NCBI GenBank assembly: GCA_944320135.1
Contig: CALUGI010000022.1
Location: forward strand, 1 to 55,213
Length of the DNA: 55,213 nucleotides
Origin: an uncultured Phocaeicola sp.
Lineage (GTDB): Bacteria > Bacteroidota > Bacteroidia > Bacteroidales > Bacteroidaceae
Direction: 5' to 3'
Position numbers and translations under genes: made by a program. The notes beneath the pieces were generated by a model. That model did not search any database. It saw only the letters and a program-made list of their open reading frames with translations, and had not been told where the DNA came from. Positions 16,856-25,805 of this stretch are shown piece by piece (the first letter of the stretch is position 1; each line of letters opens with the position of its first letter).

Positions 16856-17854
16856 ATGAAAGCGAAACGATGGATGGCGGCAGGACTGGCGGCCTGCGCA
16901 ATGGCAATGCCGGCAATGGCCGGAAATGACGAAGCTCCCGCAAAGGAGGAAACGAAAAAAGGCTCGCCTGTCATAACCATATTTTCGGACTTTCACACGG
17001 GTTTCGGAAATGTGAACGACAATAGGGGCTTCGACCTCGACCGCGCTTACATCGGCTATCAGTATAAGCTGGCCAAGGAATTGCAGATAAAGGGCGTGAT
17101 GGACTTCGGCCAGTCGGACGATGTGGACGACTACCAGCGCATCGGCTATATCAAGAACGCGCAGATTACATGGAAGCGGGACGGCTGGACGCTGAATGCC
17201 GGTTTGACAAGCACAACTCAATTCAAACTTCAGGAAGACTTTTGGGGGAAACGTTATGTAATGAAGTCTTTTCAGGACGAATACAAGTTCGGCAGCAGTG
17301 CGGATTTGGCCGTTACCGTCGCTTACCGCTTCAACAAGTACGTGTCGGCCGACGTGATTCTGGCAAATGGGGAAGGATACAAGAAAGTGCAGGTGAAGGA
17401 CGGTTTGCAGTATGGCGCGGGCGTAACCGTGACTCCGGCGGAAGGGTTTGTCGTTCGTGCCTACGGTTCCTACAACGAGGCTCCGGAGAACAGCCTGGAG
17501 GGAATCGCCAACGTGGCCGCTTTTATGGGGTATAAAAACCGTTCGTTCTCGGTGGCTGCGGAATACAACTGGCAATCGAATGCCAAGAACGTGAAAGGAA
17601 ATGATCAGAGCGGCGTTTCGGCTTACGCTTCCGTGCAGTTCAACAAGTGTATGGGGCTGTTTGGCCGCTGGGATATGCTGATGTCCAAACACGATTGGAA
17701 CGAAGAATCAGACGGCATGGCCGGTGTGCTGGGCGCAGAGTTCAAGTTAGGCAAATACATCAAGCTCGCTCCTAACTTCCGCGTCTGGTCGCCGAAAGTG
17801 AAAGGGGCCGACGAGTCCGGCTATTTCTACCTGAATGCGTCTTTCGTCCTTTGA
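16856..17854 (+). CDS. Phosphate-selective porin (OprO/OprP-like)
   Basis: A 332-aa outer-membrane beta-barrel with a signal peptide (MKAKRWMAAGLAACAMAMPAMA, cut before GNDE). Alternating strands with aromatic ends follow, such as FSDFHTGFGNVNDNRGFDLD and RAYIGYQYKLAKELQIKGVM, and the last strand is GYFYLNASFVL ending in an aromatic-rich C-terminus. It resembles the porin O/P family. The frame opens earlier (16826 and 16838), but the signal peptide fits 16856. It is the first gene of porin-pstS-pstC-pstA-pstB, 40 nt before pstS, so phosphate or polyphosphate entry is the likely job. Specific anion-binding residues were not identified. Confidence 0.82.
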   Translation: MKAKRWMAAGLAACAMAMPAMAGNDEAPAKEETKKGSPVITIFSDFHTGFGNVNDNRGFDLDRAYIGYQYKLAKELQIKGVMDFGQSDDVDDYQRIGYIKNAQITWKRDGWTLNAGLTSTTQFKLQEDFWGKRYVMKSFQDEYKFGSSADLAVTVAYRFNKYVSADVILANGEGYKKVQVKDGLQYGAGVTVTPAEGFVVRAYGSYNEAPENSLEGIANVAAFMGYKNRSFSVAAEYNWQSNAKNVKGNDQSGVSAYASVQFNKCMGLFGRWDMLMSKHDWNEESDGMAGVLGAEFKLGKYIKLAPNFRVWSPKVKGADESGYFYLNASFVL

Positions 17855-17894
17855 CAAATCTCAAACGAACAATTCTTATTAATTCTATAGACAG

Positions 17895-18944
17895 ATGAAA
17901 AAGTTTTATTTACCTTTAGTTGCGGGCGCAATGGCATTGTCGTTCGCTGCATGTGGCGGAGCTGGTTCTGCCGAATCAGTTGAGTTGAGTGGCGCAGGAG
18001 CTACGTTCCCTCTTCCTTTCTACAACATGTCATTTGAAGGATACGATGCTGCAACCGGCAACAAGGTGTCTTACGGAGGCATCGGCAGCGGCGGAGGCGT
18101 GCGTAATCTGAAGGATGAAATCGTGGATTTCGCCGGAAGCGATGCGTTCTTGACCGACGAAGAAATGAAAGATATGAAGCCTGTCGTTCACATTCCGACG
18201 TGTATGGGTGCTGTGGTGCTGGCCTACAATCTGCCGGATGTGGTAAAGCTGAACCTTTCAGGCGACGTGATTGCTGACATCTATGCAGGCAAGATCACGA
18301 AATGGAACGACGCGCGTCTGGCAGAGTTGAATCCTGACGTGAAACTTCCTGCAAAGGACATCATCGTGGCTTACCGTTCGGACGGAAGCGGGACGACCTT
18401 CATTTTTACAGACTACCTGTCGAAGGTGAGCGAAAACTGGAAGAACACTTACGGAGCGGGCAAGACGGTCGATTTCCCCGTGGGACAGGCTGCCAAAGGA
18501 AATCCGGGCGTGGCCGGCATCATCGCGCAGACTCCGTATTCGTTCGGCTACATCGGTTCTGAATACGCTTTCGCGCAGAAGATTCCATACGCAAGCGTGA
18601 AGAACAGCCGGGGCGAACTGATCACTCCGTCTACGGAAAGCATCTCTGCCGCAGCAGGCGACATCCCTCAGGATACCCGCTGCTCAATCACGAACGCCGA
18701 TGCAGAAGGCGCATACCCCATCAGCTGCTTCACATGGCTGCTCATCTACCAGGAACAGCATTATGGCGACCGCAGCATGGAGCAGGCGAAAGCCACAGTC
18801 GACCTGATGAAGTATATGCTGGCCGACAGCGTGCAGCAGAGAACTTCTACCGTACATTATGCTCCGCTGCCCAAGAAGGCTATCGAACTGAGTCTTCAGA
18901 ACCTGAAGACGGTGACCTACGACGGACAGCCGATTCTGAAATAA
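17895..18944 (+). CDS. pstS: Phosphate-binding protein PstS
   Basis: Substrate-binding lipoprotein of the high-affinity phosphate ABC transporter. The 349-aa chain has a lipobox signal (ALSFAACGG; Cys near 20), then LSGAGATFPLPFYNMSFEG, the phosphate-contact segments SYGGIGSGGGVRNL, FAGSDAFLTDEEM and RSDGSGTTFIFTDYLSK, all canonical for PstS. It is anchored to the periplasmic face. The gene is 40 nt after the porin and 12 nt before pstC. Length is usual; nothing is missing. Confidence 0.96.
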   Translation: MKKFYLPLVAGAMALSFAACGGAGSAESVELSGAGATFPLPFYNMSFEGYDAATGNKVSYGGIGSGGGVRNLKDEIVDFAGSDAFLTDEEMKDMKPVVHIPTCMGAVVLAYNLPDVVKLNLSGDVIADIYAGKITKWNDARLAELNPDVKLPAKDIIVAYRSDGSGTTFIFTDYLSKVSENWKNTYGAGKTVDFPVGQAAKGNPGVAGIIAQTPYSFGYIGSEYAFAQKIPYASVKNSRGELITPSTESISAAAGDIPQDTRCSITNADAEGAYPISCFTWLLIYQEQHYGDRSMEQAKATVDLMKYMLADSVQQRTSTVHYAPLPKKAIELSLQNLKTVTYDGQPILK

Positions 18945-18956
18945 AAAAAGTGTGTT

Positions 18957-19814
18957 ATGCAGGATAAAATATTCAAGTCTTTACTGATTTTATCTGCGGT
19001 ACTTATTCCAATCATCGGTGGGGGAATCATTCTCTCCCTCACCGTTGACGCTTCGGGCGCATTCAAGGAGTTCGGATTCTGGGAGTTCGTATTTTCGGAC
19101 GATTGGGTGACTACGGCAGGTAAAGAGAAATACGGGGCTTTGCCCTTTATCACAGGAACTTTGTTGACGACGGCATTGGCATTGCTGATGTGTATTCCTT
19201 TTTCTTTGCCGGTGGCTTTGTTCACGGGCGAGTATTTCAAAGGACGCAAGATTGCCGCCATACTTGGCACGGTGATAGACTTGCTGGCAGGTATCCCGTC
19301 CATCATTTATGGTTTGTGGGGGTTTTACGTGCTTCGTGGCGTGTTCATGTATCTCGACCTCTCTCCGCAAGGCTCCGGCATTTTGACGGCTTCTTTCGTG
19401 CTGGCCATTATGATTGTGCCTTATGCGGCTTCGTTGAGTGCCGAGTTCATCAAGATGGTTCCGGCAGAGCTGAAGGAAGGAGCATACGCGATGGGCGCAA
19501 CTCGCGCGGAAGTTATCCGAAGGGTCATCTTCCCGATGGCAGGTTCCGGTATCTTCTCCGCATTCATCCTGGCTATCGGCCGTGCGCTGGGCGAGACAAT
19601 GACGGTGACGATGCTGATCGGCAACACGAACCAGATGCCCGAGACGTTGCGTACCACAGGAAACACGATGGCCAGTATCATTGCCAATCAGTTCGGTGAG
19701 GCCGACGGCCTGAAACTGTCTTCACTGATTGCCATCGGTCTGCTTCTGTTCCTCATTACAGCCATCATCAACATCATCGGCAAGATTCTGATCCGCCGTG
19801 CCCGTCATGTCTAA
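18957..19814 (+). CDS. pstC: Phosphate ABC transporter permease PstC
   Basis: A 285-aa inner-membrane permease with about six helices. The ABC permease coupling loop is seen as LKEGAYAMGATRAEVIRRVI followed by FPMAGSGIFSAFILAIGRAL, and GRALGETMTVTMLIGNTNQMP is typical of PstC. It starts 12 nt after pstS and ends 9 nt before pstA. Together with PstA it forms the channel through which phosphate passes. Confidence 0.95.
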   Translation: MQDKIFKSLLILSAVLIPIIGGGIILSLTVDASGAFKEFGFWEFVFSDDWVTTAGKEKYGALPFITGTLLTTALALLMCIPFSLPVALFTGEYFKGRKIAAILGTVIDLLAGIPSIIYGLWGFYVLRGVFMYLDLSPQGSGILTASFVLAIMIVPYAASLSAEFIKMVPAELKEGAYAMGATRAEVIRRVIFPMAGSGIFSAFILAIGRALGETMTVTMLIGNTNQMPETLRTTGNTMASIIANQFGEADGLKLSSLIAIGLLLFLITAIINIIGKILIRRARHV

Positions 19815-19823
19815 TCTGTGTAA

Positions 19824-20699
19824 ATGGAGTACATATATATGAATAATGTAAAGTTTCGTATCTTTAAGAGCCGGCTTCTTTTCGTTACGGTTTGTGTGTT
19901 GTCGGGGTTGACGGCCATTCCGTTGCTGGCTATTTTGGGCGAGGTGCTCATCAAGGGTTGGAATCAGTTGGGATGGTCGTTCATAACGGAGGCTACTCCG
20001 AATGCGTACAAGGCCATGATGGCGGCTCAAGCGGGCGAAGACATTCCGGGCGGTATCGCCAACGGTATCGTCGGCACTTTCCTGATGCTGTTCTTGGCTG
20101 CGGTGGTAGCTATCCCTGTGGGCATCCTCTGCGGTATCTGCCTGTCAGAGTATCGCAAAAGCTGGTTCGCCACGTTCGTCAGCTATCTGACCGACTTGCT
20201 TCAGGGCACTCCCTCTATTATAATAGGTATTATCACATATATTTGGGTAGTTGTGCCCATGAAAGGCTATTCCGCCATTGCGGGCAGTGTGGCACTGTTC
20301 ATCATGATGCTGCCGCTGATTATCCGTTCTACAGAGGAAACGATGAAAGTTTTGCCGGATACCTTGAAGGAAGCGGGTCTGGCCTTGGGAGGAAGCTATT
20401 GGAGGGTGATGCTGAAAGTGATGGTTCCTGCTGCGTTGGGAAGTATCTTTACCGGTATTTTGCTGGCCATTTCGCGTGTGGTGGGCGAGACGGCTCCGCT
20501 GATGTTCACCGCACTTGGAGGCGCAGCCATCAGTTGGAACATGACCAAGCCGATGTCGGCGGTGCCCTTGCTGATTTGGGAGTTCTTCAACGACCCGAAC
20601 CTTCAGAACCTGATTTGGGGAGCGTCTCTGTTCCTGTTGACATTTGTGTTATGTTTGAATTTATTAGCTAAACGAATTGCAAAGAAATGGAAAATATAA
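19824..20699 (+). CDS. pstA: Phosphate ABC transporter permease PstA
   Basis: A 291-aa inner-membrane permease with about six helices; the coupling loop is LKEAGLALGGSYWRVMLKVM followed by VPAALGSIFTGILLAISRVV, and VGETAPLMFTALGG is the PstA-type motif. The start may be the ATG at 19824 or the second ATG at 19839 (MNNVKFRI); only the first few residues differ. Its 3' end overlaps the pstB start by 13 nt. Confidence 0.95.
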   Translation: MEYIYMNNVKFRIFKSRLLFVTVCVLSGLTAIPLLAILGEVLIKGWNQLGWSFITEATPNAYKAMMAAQAGEDIPGGIANGIVGTFLMLFLAAVVAIPVGILCGICLSEYRKSWFATFVSYLTDLLQGTPSIIIGIITYIWVVVPMKGYSAIAGSVALFIMMLPLIIRSTEETMKVLPDTLKEAGLALGGSYWRVMLKVMVPAALGSIFTGILLAISRVVGETAPLMFTALGGAAISWNMTKPMSAVPLLIWEFFNDPNLQNLIWGASLFLLTFVLCLNLLAKRIAKKWKI

Positions 20700-21457
20700 A
20701 AGACCCGATTCTTCAGATAAAAGATGTCTGCATTTCATATACCAGTGATGTGATGGCAGTGAAACACGTCACCGCCGACATCGAAAAGAACTCAATCACG
20801 GCCATTATGGGCCCTTCCGGTTGCGGAAAGAGTACGCTGCTGCGTGCCGTGAACCGTATGCACGAGCTTTACAAGAACATCCGCGTGACGGGGGAGATTC
20901 TGCTCAACGGCGAGAACGTGCTTCAGATGGAGCCGATGGAGGAACGCCGCCGCATCGGTATGGTGTTCCAGCGTCCGAATCCGTTCCCGACGATGAACAT
21001 TTTCGACAATGTGCTGGCGGGATATATCCTGAACGGAATCCGCCTCTCGAAGTCGCAGAAGGAAGAGATTGTGGAGCGCAATCTCCGCAACGTGTCTCTG
21101 TGGGACGAGGTGAAAGACTCTCTGACCAAGCGCGGTACGTTCCTTTCGGGAGGACAGCAGCAGCGTCTGTGCATCGCGCGCTCTCTGGCTCTCCAGCCGG
21201 ACATCCTGCTCATGGACGAGCCGACTTCCGCGCTCGACCCGATTGCCACCAAGCACATCGAGGACCTGATGGACCAGCTGAAGAAAGAGGTGACCATCCT
21301 TATCGTGACTCACAACATGTCGCAGGCGATGCGTATCTCCGACCGCTCCATGTTCATGTTCCTGGGCGAGCTGATAGAATACGATGACACCAAGAAGATG
21401 TTTGAGAATCCGGCCGACGAGCGCACGCGCTCTTATCTGACGGGGAAGATGGGATGA
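20687..21457 (+). CDS. pstB: Phosphate ABC transporter ATPase PstB
   Basis: A 256-aa ATPase that drives the PstCA channel. Walker A is GPSGCGKST (42-50), the signature is LSGGQQQRLCIARSLAL, and Walker B is ILLMDEPTSALDP, with the switch His in VTHNMSQAMR. Length is normal. It is the last gene of the operon: a strong terminator follows at 21479 and no phoU is present, although phoU often ends pst operons. The regulator and any PhoU must be elsewhere. Confidence 0.97.
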   Translation: MENIKDPILQIKDVCISYTSDVMAVKHVTADIEKNSITAIMGPSGCGKSTLLRAVNRMHELYKNIRVTGEILLNGENVLQMEPMEERRRIGMVFQRPNPFPTMNIFDNVLAGYILNGIRLSKSQKEEIVERNLRNVSLWDEVKDSLTKRGTFLSGGQQQRLCIARSLALQPDILLMDEPTSALDPIATKHIEDLMDQLKKEVTILIVTHNMSQAMRISDRSMFMFLGELIEYDDTKKMFENPADERTRSYLTGKMG

Positions 21458-21478
21458 TATATGCGCCTGCCCATAAAA

Positions 21479-21521
21479 AGACAACCGCCCGCGTTCGATG
21501 GAACGGGCGGTTGTCTTTTTT
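21479..21521. terminator. Bidirectional terminator between pstB and PfkB kinase
   Basis: AGACAACCGCCCG and CGGGCGGTTGTCT form a 13-bp perfect stem. It is flanked by T-runs in both reading directions (TTTTTT on plus, TTTTTAT on minus), so it can end both convergent genes. Confidence 0.9.
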
Positions 21522-21565
21522 ATGAAAGCGGCGGCGTTTCTGCGGCATGGCGCGCCGTTGCGCGT

Positions 21566-22462
21566 TCACACTTCTTCGGCTTTCAGTCCGCTTGTGTTCA
21601 GAATATGCCAAACGTCTTCTTCCGAACCGGAGAAAGGCCCCGACTTCTCTAACTTGATGGTCGACATGGCTGCGGCGAAGCATCCCGCTTCTTCGTAGGA
21701 GAAGCCTTTGTTGCGCATGTACAGGTAGCCCAGCACGTATGTGTCGCCGCACCCGGTAGCGTCTGCCACCTCCTTGGGCGGATAAGCCGGAATCCTGTAG
21801 AACCGTCCTTCCGCGTAAATCAGCGAGCCGAGGCTGCCCAATGTCAGCAGCACCTCCTTCACGCCCCATTCGGCCAGTTGCAGCGCGGCCTGTTTCGGGT
21901 CTTTGCATCCTGTCAGCACCTCCGCCTCATGCTCGTTCACCTTCAGAATGTCGATGTATTTCAGGGCTTCCTTTTTCTCTTTCCAGTCGGTCGGGTACAC
22001 GTGTTCGCCCTTCACTTCGCGCAGATACCCTTGCGCATCGACGGCAAGAACCCCCTTTTTGGACAACAGTTTCACCACTTCCAGCGGGAAGTCGTCCGCC
22101 AGAAGGCTTCCGAGATGGAAGAATTTCGCCTGTTCGTCCTTCAGATCTTCTGCCGTGAAGGGGTCTGCCTTGGCCAAGACCCGTTGCGTACGTTCGTCCT
22201 GGTTCTCGCCGTAGGTGTTTTCGAAATACACGGTGTGCCGGCTGGGCAGCACTTCCACCTTGATGCCCTTCCGCCTCATGTCTTCCACTGTGGCATACTC
22301 GCTGGGAGCCAGGGCGGTGACTAATTTGTAGTTCTTGGAATCTTTCAGATGCTGTATCCCGTAAGTGAAATAATACGACGTGCCTCCCGGCATGTAGGCC
22401 GTCTTTCGAGGGGTGACAATCTTGTCCAATGTCAGATGTCCGATGCAGCAAATATCGTTCAT
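21566..22462 (-). CDS. PfkB-family sugar kinase
   Basis: A 298-aa cytoplasmic kinase of the ribokinase/PfkB family. N-terminal MNDICCIGHLTLDKIV and PGGTSYYFTYGI bind substrate; VNEHEAEVLTG is the central motif; the C-terminal catalytic box is DATGCGDTYVLGYLY, with Cys where most members have Ala (DTxGAGD). The phosphorylated substrate is not evident. It is divergent from myo-inositol-phosphate synthase across a 231-nt spacer in which both genes have TAACTTTG boxes. Some archaeal PfkB enzymes act on myo-inositol, so an inositol-related role is possible but is inference from position only. Confidence 0.85.
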   Translation of the reverse strand: MNDICCIGHLTLDKIVTPRKTAYMPGGTSYYFTYGIQHLKDSKNYKLVTALAPSEYATVEDMRRKGIKVEVLPSRHTVYFENTYGENQDERTQRVLAKADPFTAEDLKDEQAKFFHLGSLLADDFPLEVVKLLSKKGVLAVDAQGYLREVKGEHVYPTDWKEKKEALKYIDILKVNEHEAEVLTGCKDPKQAALQLAEWGVKEVLLTLGSLGSLIYAEGRFYRIPAYPPKEVADATGCGDTYVLGYLYMRNKGFSYEEAGCFAAAMSTIKLEKSGPFSGSEEDVWHILNTSGLKAEEV

Positions 22463-22487
22463 ACAGTCAAATTTTCAGTTTCGGGCG

Positions 22488-22495
22488 CAAAGTTA
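22488..22495 (-). promoter_or_regulatory. -7 box for PfkB kinase gene
   Basis: Minus-strand TAACTTTG, an exact TAnnTTTG match, 26 nt before the ATG at 22462. The same octamer is used by the divergent gene. Confidence 0.6.
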
Positions 22496-22614
22496 CGGAT
22501 TATTCCGGTGGCTTTTAGGGCCTGATATGGCTTTTTCTTCCGATTTTATGGCTAATTTTTACTTACGAACCGATAAAATAGTTTATAAAAGGCTTGTATA
22601 ATGAAACAAAAGCG

Positions 22615-22622
22615 TAACTTTG
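22615..22622 (+). promoter_or_regulatory. -7 box for inositol-phosphate synthase gene
   Basis: TAACTTTG, exact TAnnTTTG, with CTTG about 18 nt upstream. The ATG at 22694 is 72 nt downstream. Confidence 0.6.
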
Positions 22623-22693
22623 GACGTTTGTTTCTGCCGCTTTCCTGATTGCGGCAGAGAAGAATGAATGTTATATCGAAAAAATAAAAAGGA

Positions 22694-24001
22694 ATGGAAA
22701 AAATGAGTGTAAAACCAGCTGATGGGAAATTAGGAGTGTTGTGTGTGGGACTTGGGGCTGTGGCTACCACATTCATGACTGGAGTCTTGATGGTGCGGAA
22801 AGGCTTGGCAAAGCCTGTAGGCTCGATGACCCAGTATGACAAGATTCGTGTAGGACGCGGAAAAGACAAGAAGTATCTTCATTATAACGAGATTGTGCCG
22901 ATGGCTCAACTGAACGACATCGTGTTCGGAGCATGGGACGTGTATCCCGCCAACGCATACGAGTCTGCCATCAATTGCGAGGTGCTGAAAGAAAAAGACA
23001 TCAACCCGGTGAAGGGCGAACTGGAGAAAATTGTGCCGATGAAAGCCGCTTTCGACCATAACTACGCGAAGCGTCTGGACGGAAACAACGTGAAGGACTG
23101 CGCCACTCGCTGGGACATGGTGGAACAGTTGCGCGAAGACATCCGCCGGTTCAAGGAGGAAAACGGATGCAGCCGCATCGTCGTATTGTGGGCTGCTTCC
23201 ACGGAAATCTACGTTCCCGTATGCGAGGAAGTGCATGGCACGCTGGCCGCATTGGAAAAGGCGATGAAAGCCGACGACCGCGAGCACATCGCTCCCTCCA
23301 TGTGCTACGCATACGCTGCTCTGGCCGAGGGCGCTCCGTTCATCATGGGTGCGCCGAACACCACGGTTGACATCCCCGCCATGTGGGAAATGGCCGAAAA
23401 GACCAAGATGCCTATTGCGGGAAAGGACTTCAAGACGGGCCAGACCCTCGTGAAATCGGGATTCGCTCCGATTATCGGAACCCGCTGCTTGGGACTTTCC
23501 GGATGGTTCTCTACCAATATTCTGGGCAACCGCGACGGATTGGTGCTCGACGAACCTGCCAATTTCCATACGAAGGAAGTCAGCAAGCTCTCCACGCTTG
23601 AGTCCATCCTTGTGCCGGAAAACCAGCCGGACCTGTACACCGACTATTATCACAAGGTGAGAATCAACTATTATCCTCCCCGCAACGACAACAAGGAAGG
23701 GTGGGACAACATCGACATCTTCGGATGGATGGGTTATCCGATGCAGATTAAAATCAACTTCCTCTGCCGCGACTCCATCCTTGCCGCTCCGCTGTGTCTT
23801 GACTTAGTGCTGCTGAGCGACTTGGCCGCACGTGCCGGACGCTACGGCATCCAGCGTTTCCTGAGCTTCTTCCTGAAGAGTCCGATGCACGACTACACGC
23901 AGGACGAAGTGCCCGTGAACCATCTGTTCCAGCAATACGTGATGCTGAAGAACGCCTTGCGCGAAATGGGCGGTTATGAAGCCGATGAAGAGATAGACTA
24001 A
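22694..24001 (+). CDS. Myo-inositol-1-phosphate synthase
   Basis: Converts glucose 6-phosphate to myo-inositol phosphate with NAD. The 435-aa protein carries the NAD-binding loop GLGAVATTFMTGVLMVRKG near residue 16, IVFGAWDVYPANAYESA, APNTTVDIPAMWEMAEKTKM and the active-site segment GKDFKTGQTLVKSGF followed by LGLSGWFSTNILGNRDG, with a C-terminal DLVLLSDLAARAG. It is the type found in gut Bacteroidetes, where it feeds inositol lipids. In B. thetaiotaomicron the homologue sits in an inositol-lipid cluster; here no lipid synthase, phosphatase or transferase adjoins it. MSVKPADG, three codons in, is an alternative start. Confidence 0.93.
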   Translation: MEKMSVKPADGKLGVLCVGLGAVATTFMTGVLMVRKGLAKPVGSMTQYDKIRVGRGKDKKYLHYNEIVPMAQLNDIVFGAWDVYPANAYESAINCEVLKEKDINPVKGELEKIVPMKAAFDHNYAKRLDGNNVKDCATRWDMVEQLREDIRRFKEENGCSRIVVLWAASTEIYVPVCEEVHGTLAALEKAMKADDREHIAPSMCYAYAALAEGAPFIMGAPNTTVDIPAMWEMAEKTKMPIAGKDFKTGQTLVKSGFAPIIGTRCLGLSGWFSTNILGNRDGLVLDEPANFHTKEVSKLSTLESILVPENQPDLYTDYYHKVRINYYPPRNDNKEGWDNIDIFGWMGYPMQIKINFLCRDSILAAPLCLDLVLLSDLAARAGRYGIQRFLSFFLKSPMHDYTQDEVPVNHLFQQYVMLKNALREMGGYEADEEID

Positions 24002-24079
24002 ACGTGTGTTGGGAAATAAACGGGTGATGAGGCTGTCTCAAAGCAAGAATTAGCTTTCGTCTGTCCGAGGAAATTCGGT

Positions 24080-24124
24080 GAAGAATCTCGTGTGCATTTC
24101 TTATGCATTCGAGATTCTTCTTTA
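24080..24124 (+). terminator. Terminator after inositol-phosphate synthase
   Basis: GAAGAATCTCG and CGAGATTCTTC pair in an 11-bp perfect stem followed by TTTAT, about 80 nt after the stop. The stretch before it (GAGGCTGTCTCAAA) resembles words seen at ends of Bacteroides insertion sequences, but no transposase remains. Confidence 0.75.
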
Positions 24125-24244
24125 TGTTTAGAATGATTGGATTTTCTGATAGTCTGATTTTGTTTTGATGCAGTTCTTTTTTATTGATAGCGGGTGATGA
24201 AAGTTATAATGTTGCCTAATAATAGGCAGCATCGGAATAAATTG

Positions 24245-24252
24245 TATATTTG
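24245..24252 (+). promoter_or_regulatory. -7 box for aldose-epimerase-like gene
   Basis: TATATTTG matches TAnnTTTG, 31 nt before the ATG at 24283. A short palindrome, TGCCTA-ATAA-TAGGCA, lies at about 24213-24228, close to where a -33 element would be, and could be an operator. Confidence 0.55.
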
Positions 24253-24282
24253 CGTTCGGAACACAATTTAAAACTTATCGTT

Positions 24283-25155
24283 ATGAAGACCTTATCCAAT
24301 TCCCGTCTTACCATTCAGGTTTCGCCGCACGGGGCCGAGCTTTGCAGCATCGTGTCCGGCGGAAAGGAGTATCTTTGGCAGGCTGACCCGGCGTTCTGGA
24401 AGCGCCATTCGCCCGTGCTTTTCCCCATCGTGGGCAGCGTGTGGGAGAACGCTTGCTTCATAAACGGAAAGACTTTCCGGATGTCGCAGCACGGATTTGC
24501 ACGCGATATGGACTTTGAGCCGGTGTTCGAGTCGGCCGACGAGGTGCGTTTCCGCCTTTCGGACAACGAAGATACGCGCGAGAAGTATCCGTATGCGTTT
24601 GTGCTTGAAATCGGCTATCGGTTGAAGGGCAGCGAGATAGAGGTGATGTGGCAGGTGACCAACCCTTCCGGCGAAGAAATTCACTTCCAAATCGGGGCGC
24701 ATCCTGCGTTCTACTATCCCGGCTTTGATGCCGCTTCCGAGCGGAGGGGCTATTTCGGCTTCGACCGCACGGAGGATTTGCAATACATCCTTATCGGCGA
24801 GAAGGGCTGCGCCGACGTGAAAACGCACTATCCCCTGCGCCTGACGGAGGACAACCTCCTGCCCATTGATACGCATACGTTCGACCGCGACGCGCTGATT
24901 CTTGAAGGCAGCCAGGTGAAGGAAGTGACCCTTTACGACAACGACAAGCGTCCCTGCGTGACTTTGCATTTCGACGCGCCCGTGGTGGGCTTGTGGTCGC
25001 CTCCCGGAAAAAACGCGCCGTTTGTCTGCATCGAGCCGTGGTACGGCAGGTGCGACCGCGTTTGCTATGGCGGAGAATTTAAGGAGAAAGACTGGATGCA
25101 GCACCTGCCCGCCGGGGCGACGTTTCGCGGGGGATATCGCATCGAGATAAGGTGA
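24283..25155 (+). CDS. Aldose 1-epimerase family protein (LacX-like)
   Basis: A 290-aa cytoplasmic protein of the galactose mutarotase-like superfamily. It shows SPHGAELCSIVSGGKEYLWQ, ADPAFWKRHSPVLFPIVGS, MSQHGFARDMDFE (His) and the catalytic-region IGAHPAFYYPG and VCIEPWYGRCDR. These are features of the LacX/YeaD-type branch that acts on hexoses or hexose phosphates. The frame opens at 24250 inside the promoter, so 24283 (MKTLSNSRLT) is the start. It follows the inositol-phosphate synthase in the same direction but has its own promoter. Substrate unknown. Confidence 0.88.
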   Translation: MKTLSNSRLTIQVSPHGAELCSIVSGGKEYLWQADPAFWKRHSPVLFPIVGSVWENACFINGKTFRMSQHGFARDMDFEPVFESADEVRFRLSDNEDTREKYPYAFVLEIGYRLKGSEIEVMWQVTNPSGEEIHFQIGAHPAFYYPGFDAASERRGYFGFDRTEDLQYILIGEKGCADVKTHYPLRLTEDNLLPIDTHTFDRDALILEGSQVKEVTLYDNDKRPCVTLHFDAPVVGLWSPPGKNAPFVCIEPWYGRCDRVCYGGEFKEKDWMQHLPAGATFRGGYRIEIR

Positions 25156-25302
25156 TTCCGGCCGGTCTCCGCCTCCGGGCGGTGTGAATTTGCATGCCAA
25201 CGTTCGGAAACGCCTTTCAAAAAGCAGCGGAAACCGCCTTTTTCGTGACAAGGCCCGTCTGATTTATCGGCGTTTTAGAGTCGGTTTCCTAAAGAAAGCA
25301 AA

Positions 25303-25353
25303 CGCCCGACCCCTTCAGAAGGCTTGTGGAAGGGGGCGGGCGTCGGCGTTTTT
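25303..25353 (+). terminator. Strong hairpin downstream of aldose-epimerase-like gene
   Basis: CGCCCGACCCCTTC and GAAGGGGGCGGGCG form a 14-bp stem with one mismatch, then CGTCGGCGTTTTT. It is about 150 nt after the gene, far for a dedicated terminator, but it has the right shape on the plus strand. Confidence 0.55.
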
Positions 25354-25805
25354 GCGGAAAAACGTGCAGAGTTTTGCCGGAAAATGTCCGCACTTTCCGT
25401 GGAAAACCTCCCGACTTTCCTGCATAGCTTTCCGGACTTGTCGGACCGCTCGGAGAGAAGCGGGGTTTCAGGCGGAAAGACAACTGCTTTTTGCGCGGGA
25501 TGTGTTTTTTGAATCCCTCGTTTCGGTGTGTCGGAAAGATGCGGCTTTTGGTCAGTATATTACTTCTGTGTATTTGTATACTCCGGTTTGCGAGACAAAA
25601 GAAAGCGTTTTTGCCAACAAACAAGAAATGTGTTTTCCGGCGGACGCGTTTCCTTGCGTTTTTCGGAGCCGCACTTCCTTCTGCCTTGATGCGTTGCATT
25701 CTCGGCATGGCGGGATGCGCAATTTGTCAAAGTGACATTCTCCGCGTCATCCGGCCCGGATGCGGAGGTTTATTGGAGGTTTGCTTTATGTCTTATGTTC
25801 AAATC
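25354..25805. other. Non-coding stretch with degenerate GC-rich words
   Basis: Part of the 781-nt gap 25156-25936. It contains GTGCAGAGTTTTGCCGGAAA and TGTCCGCACTTTCCGTGGAA, words that recur in other gaps of this genome (9228-9252, 49080-49200). A small frame at 25537-25808 has a hydrophobic start but no family-like features and Cys-rich low-quality sequence; I do not call it. No RNA gene was recognised. Confidence 0.5.

Noticed and set aside
24033-24060. GAGGCTGTCTCAAA as an insertion-sequence end
   Set aside because: Only one end-like word is present, with no matching inverted end, target duplication or transposase; it may only belong to the terminator region.
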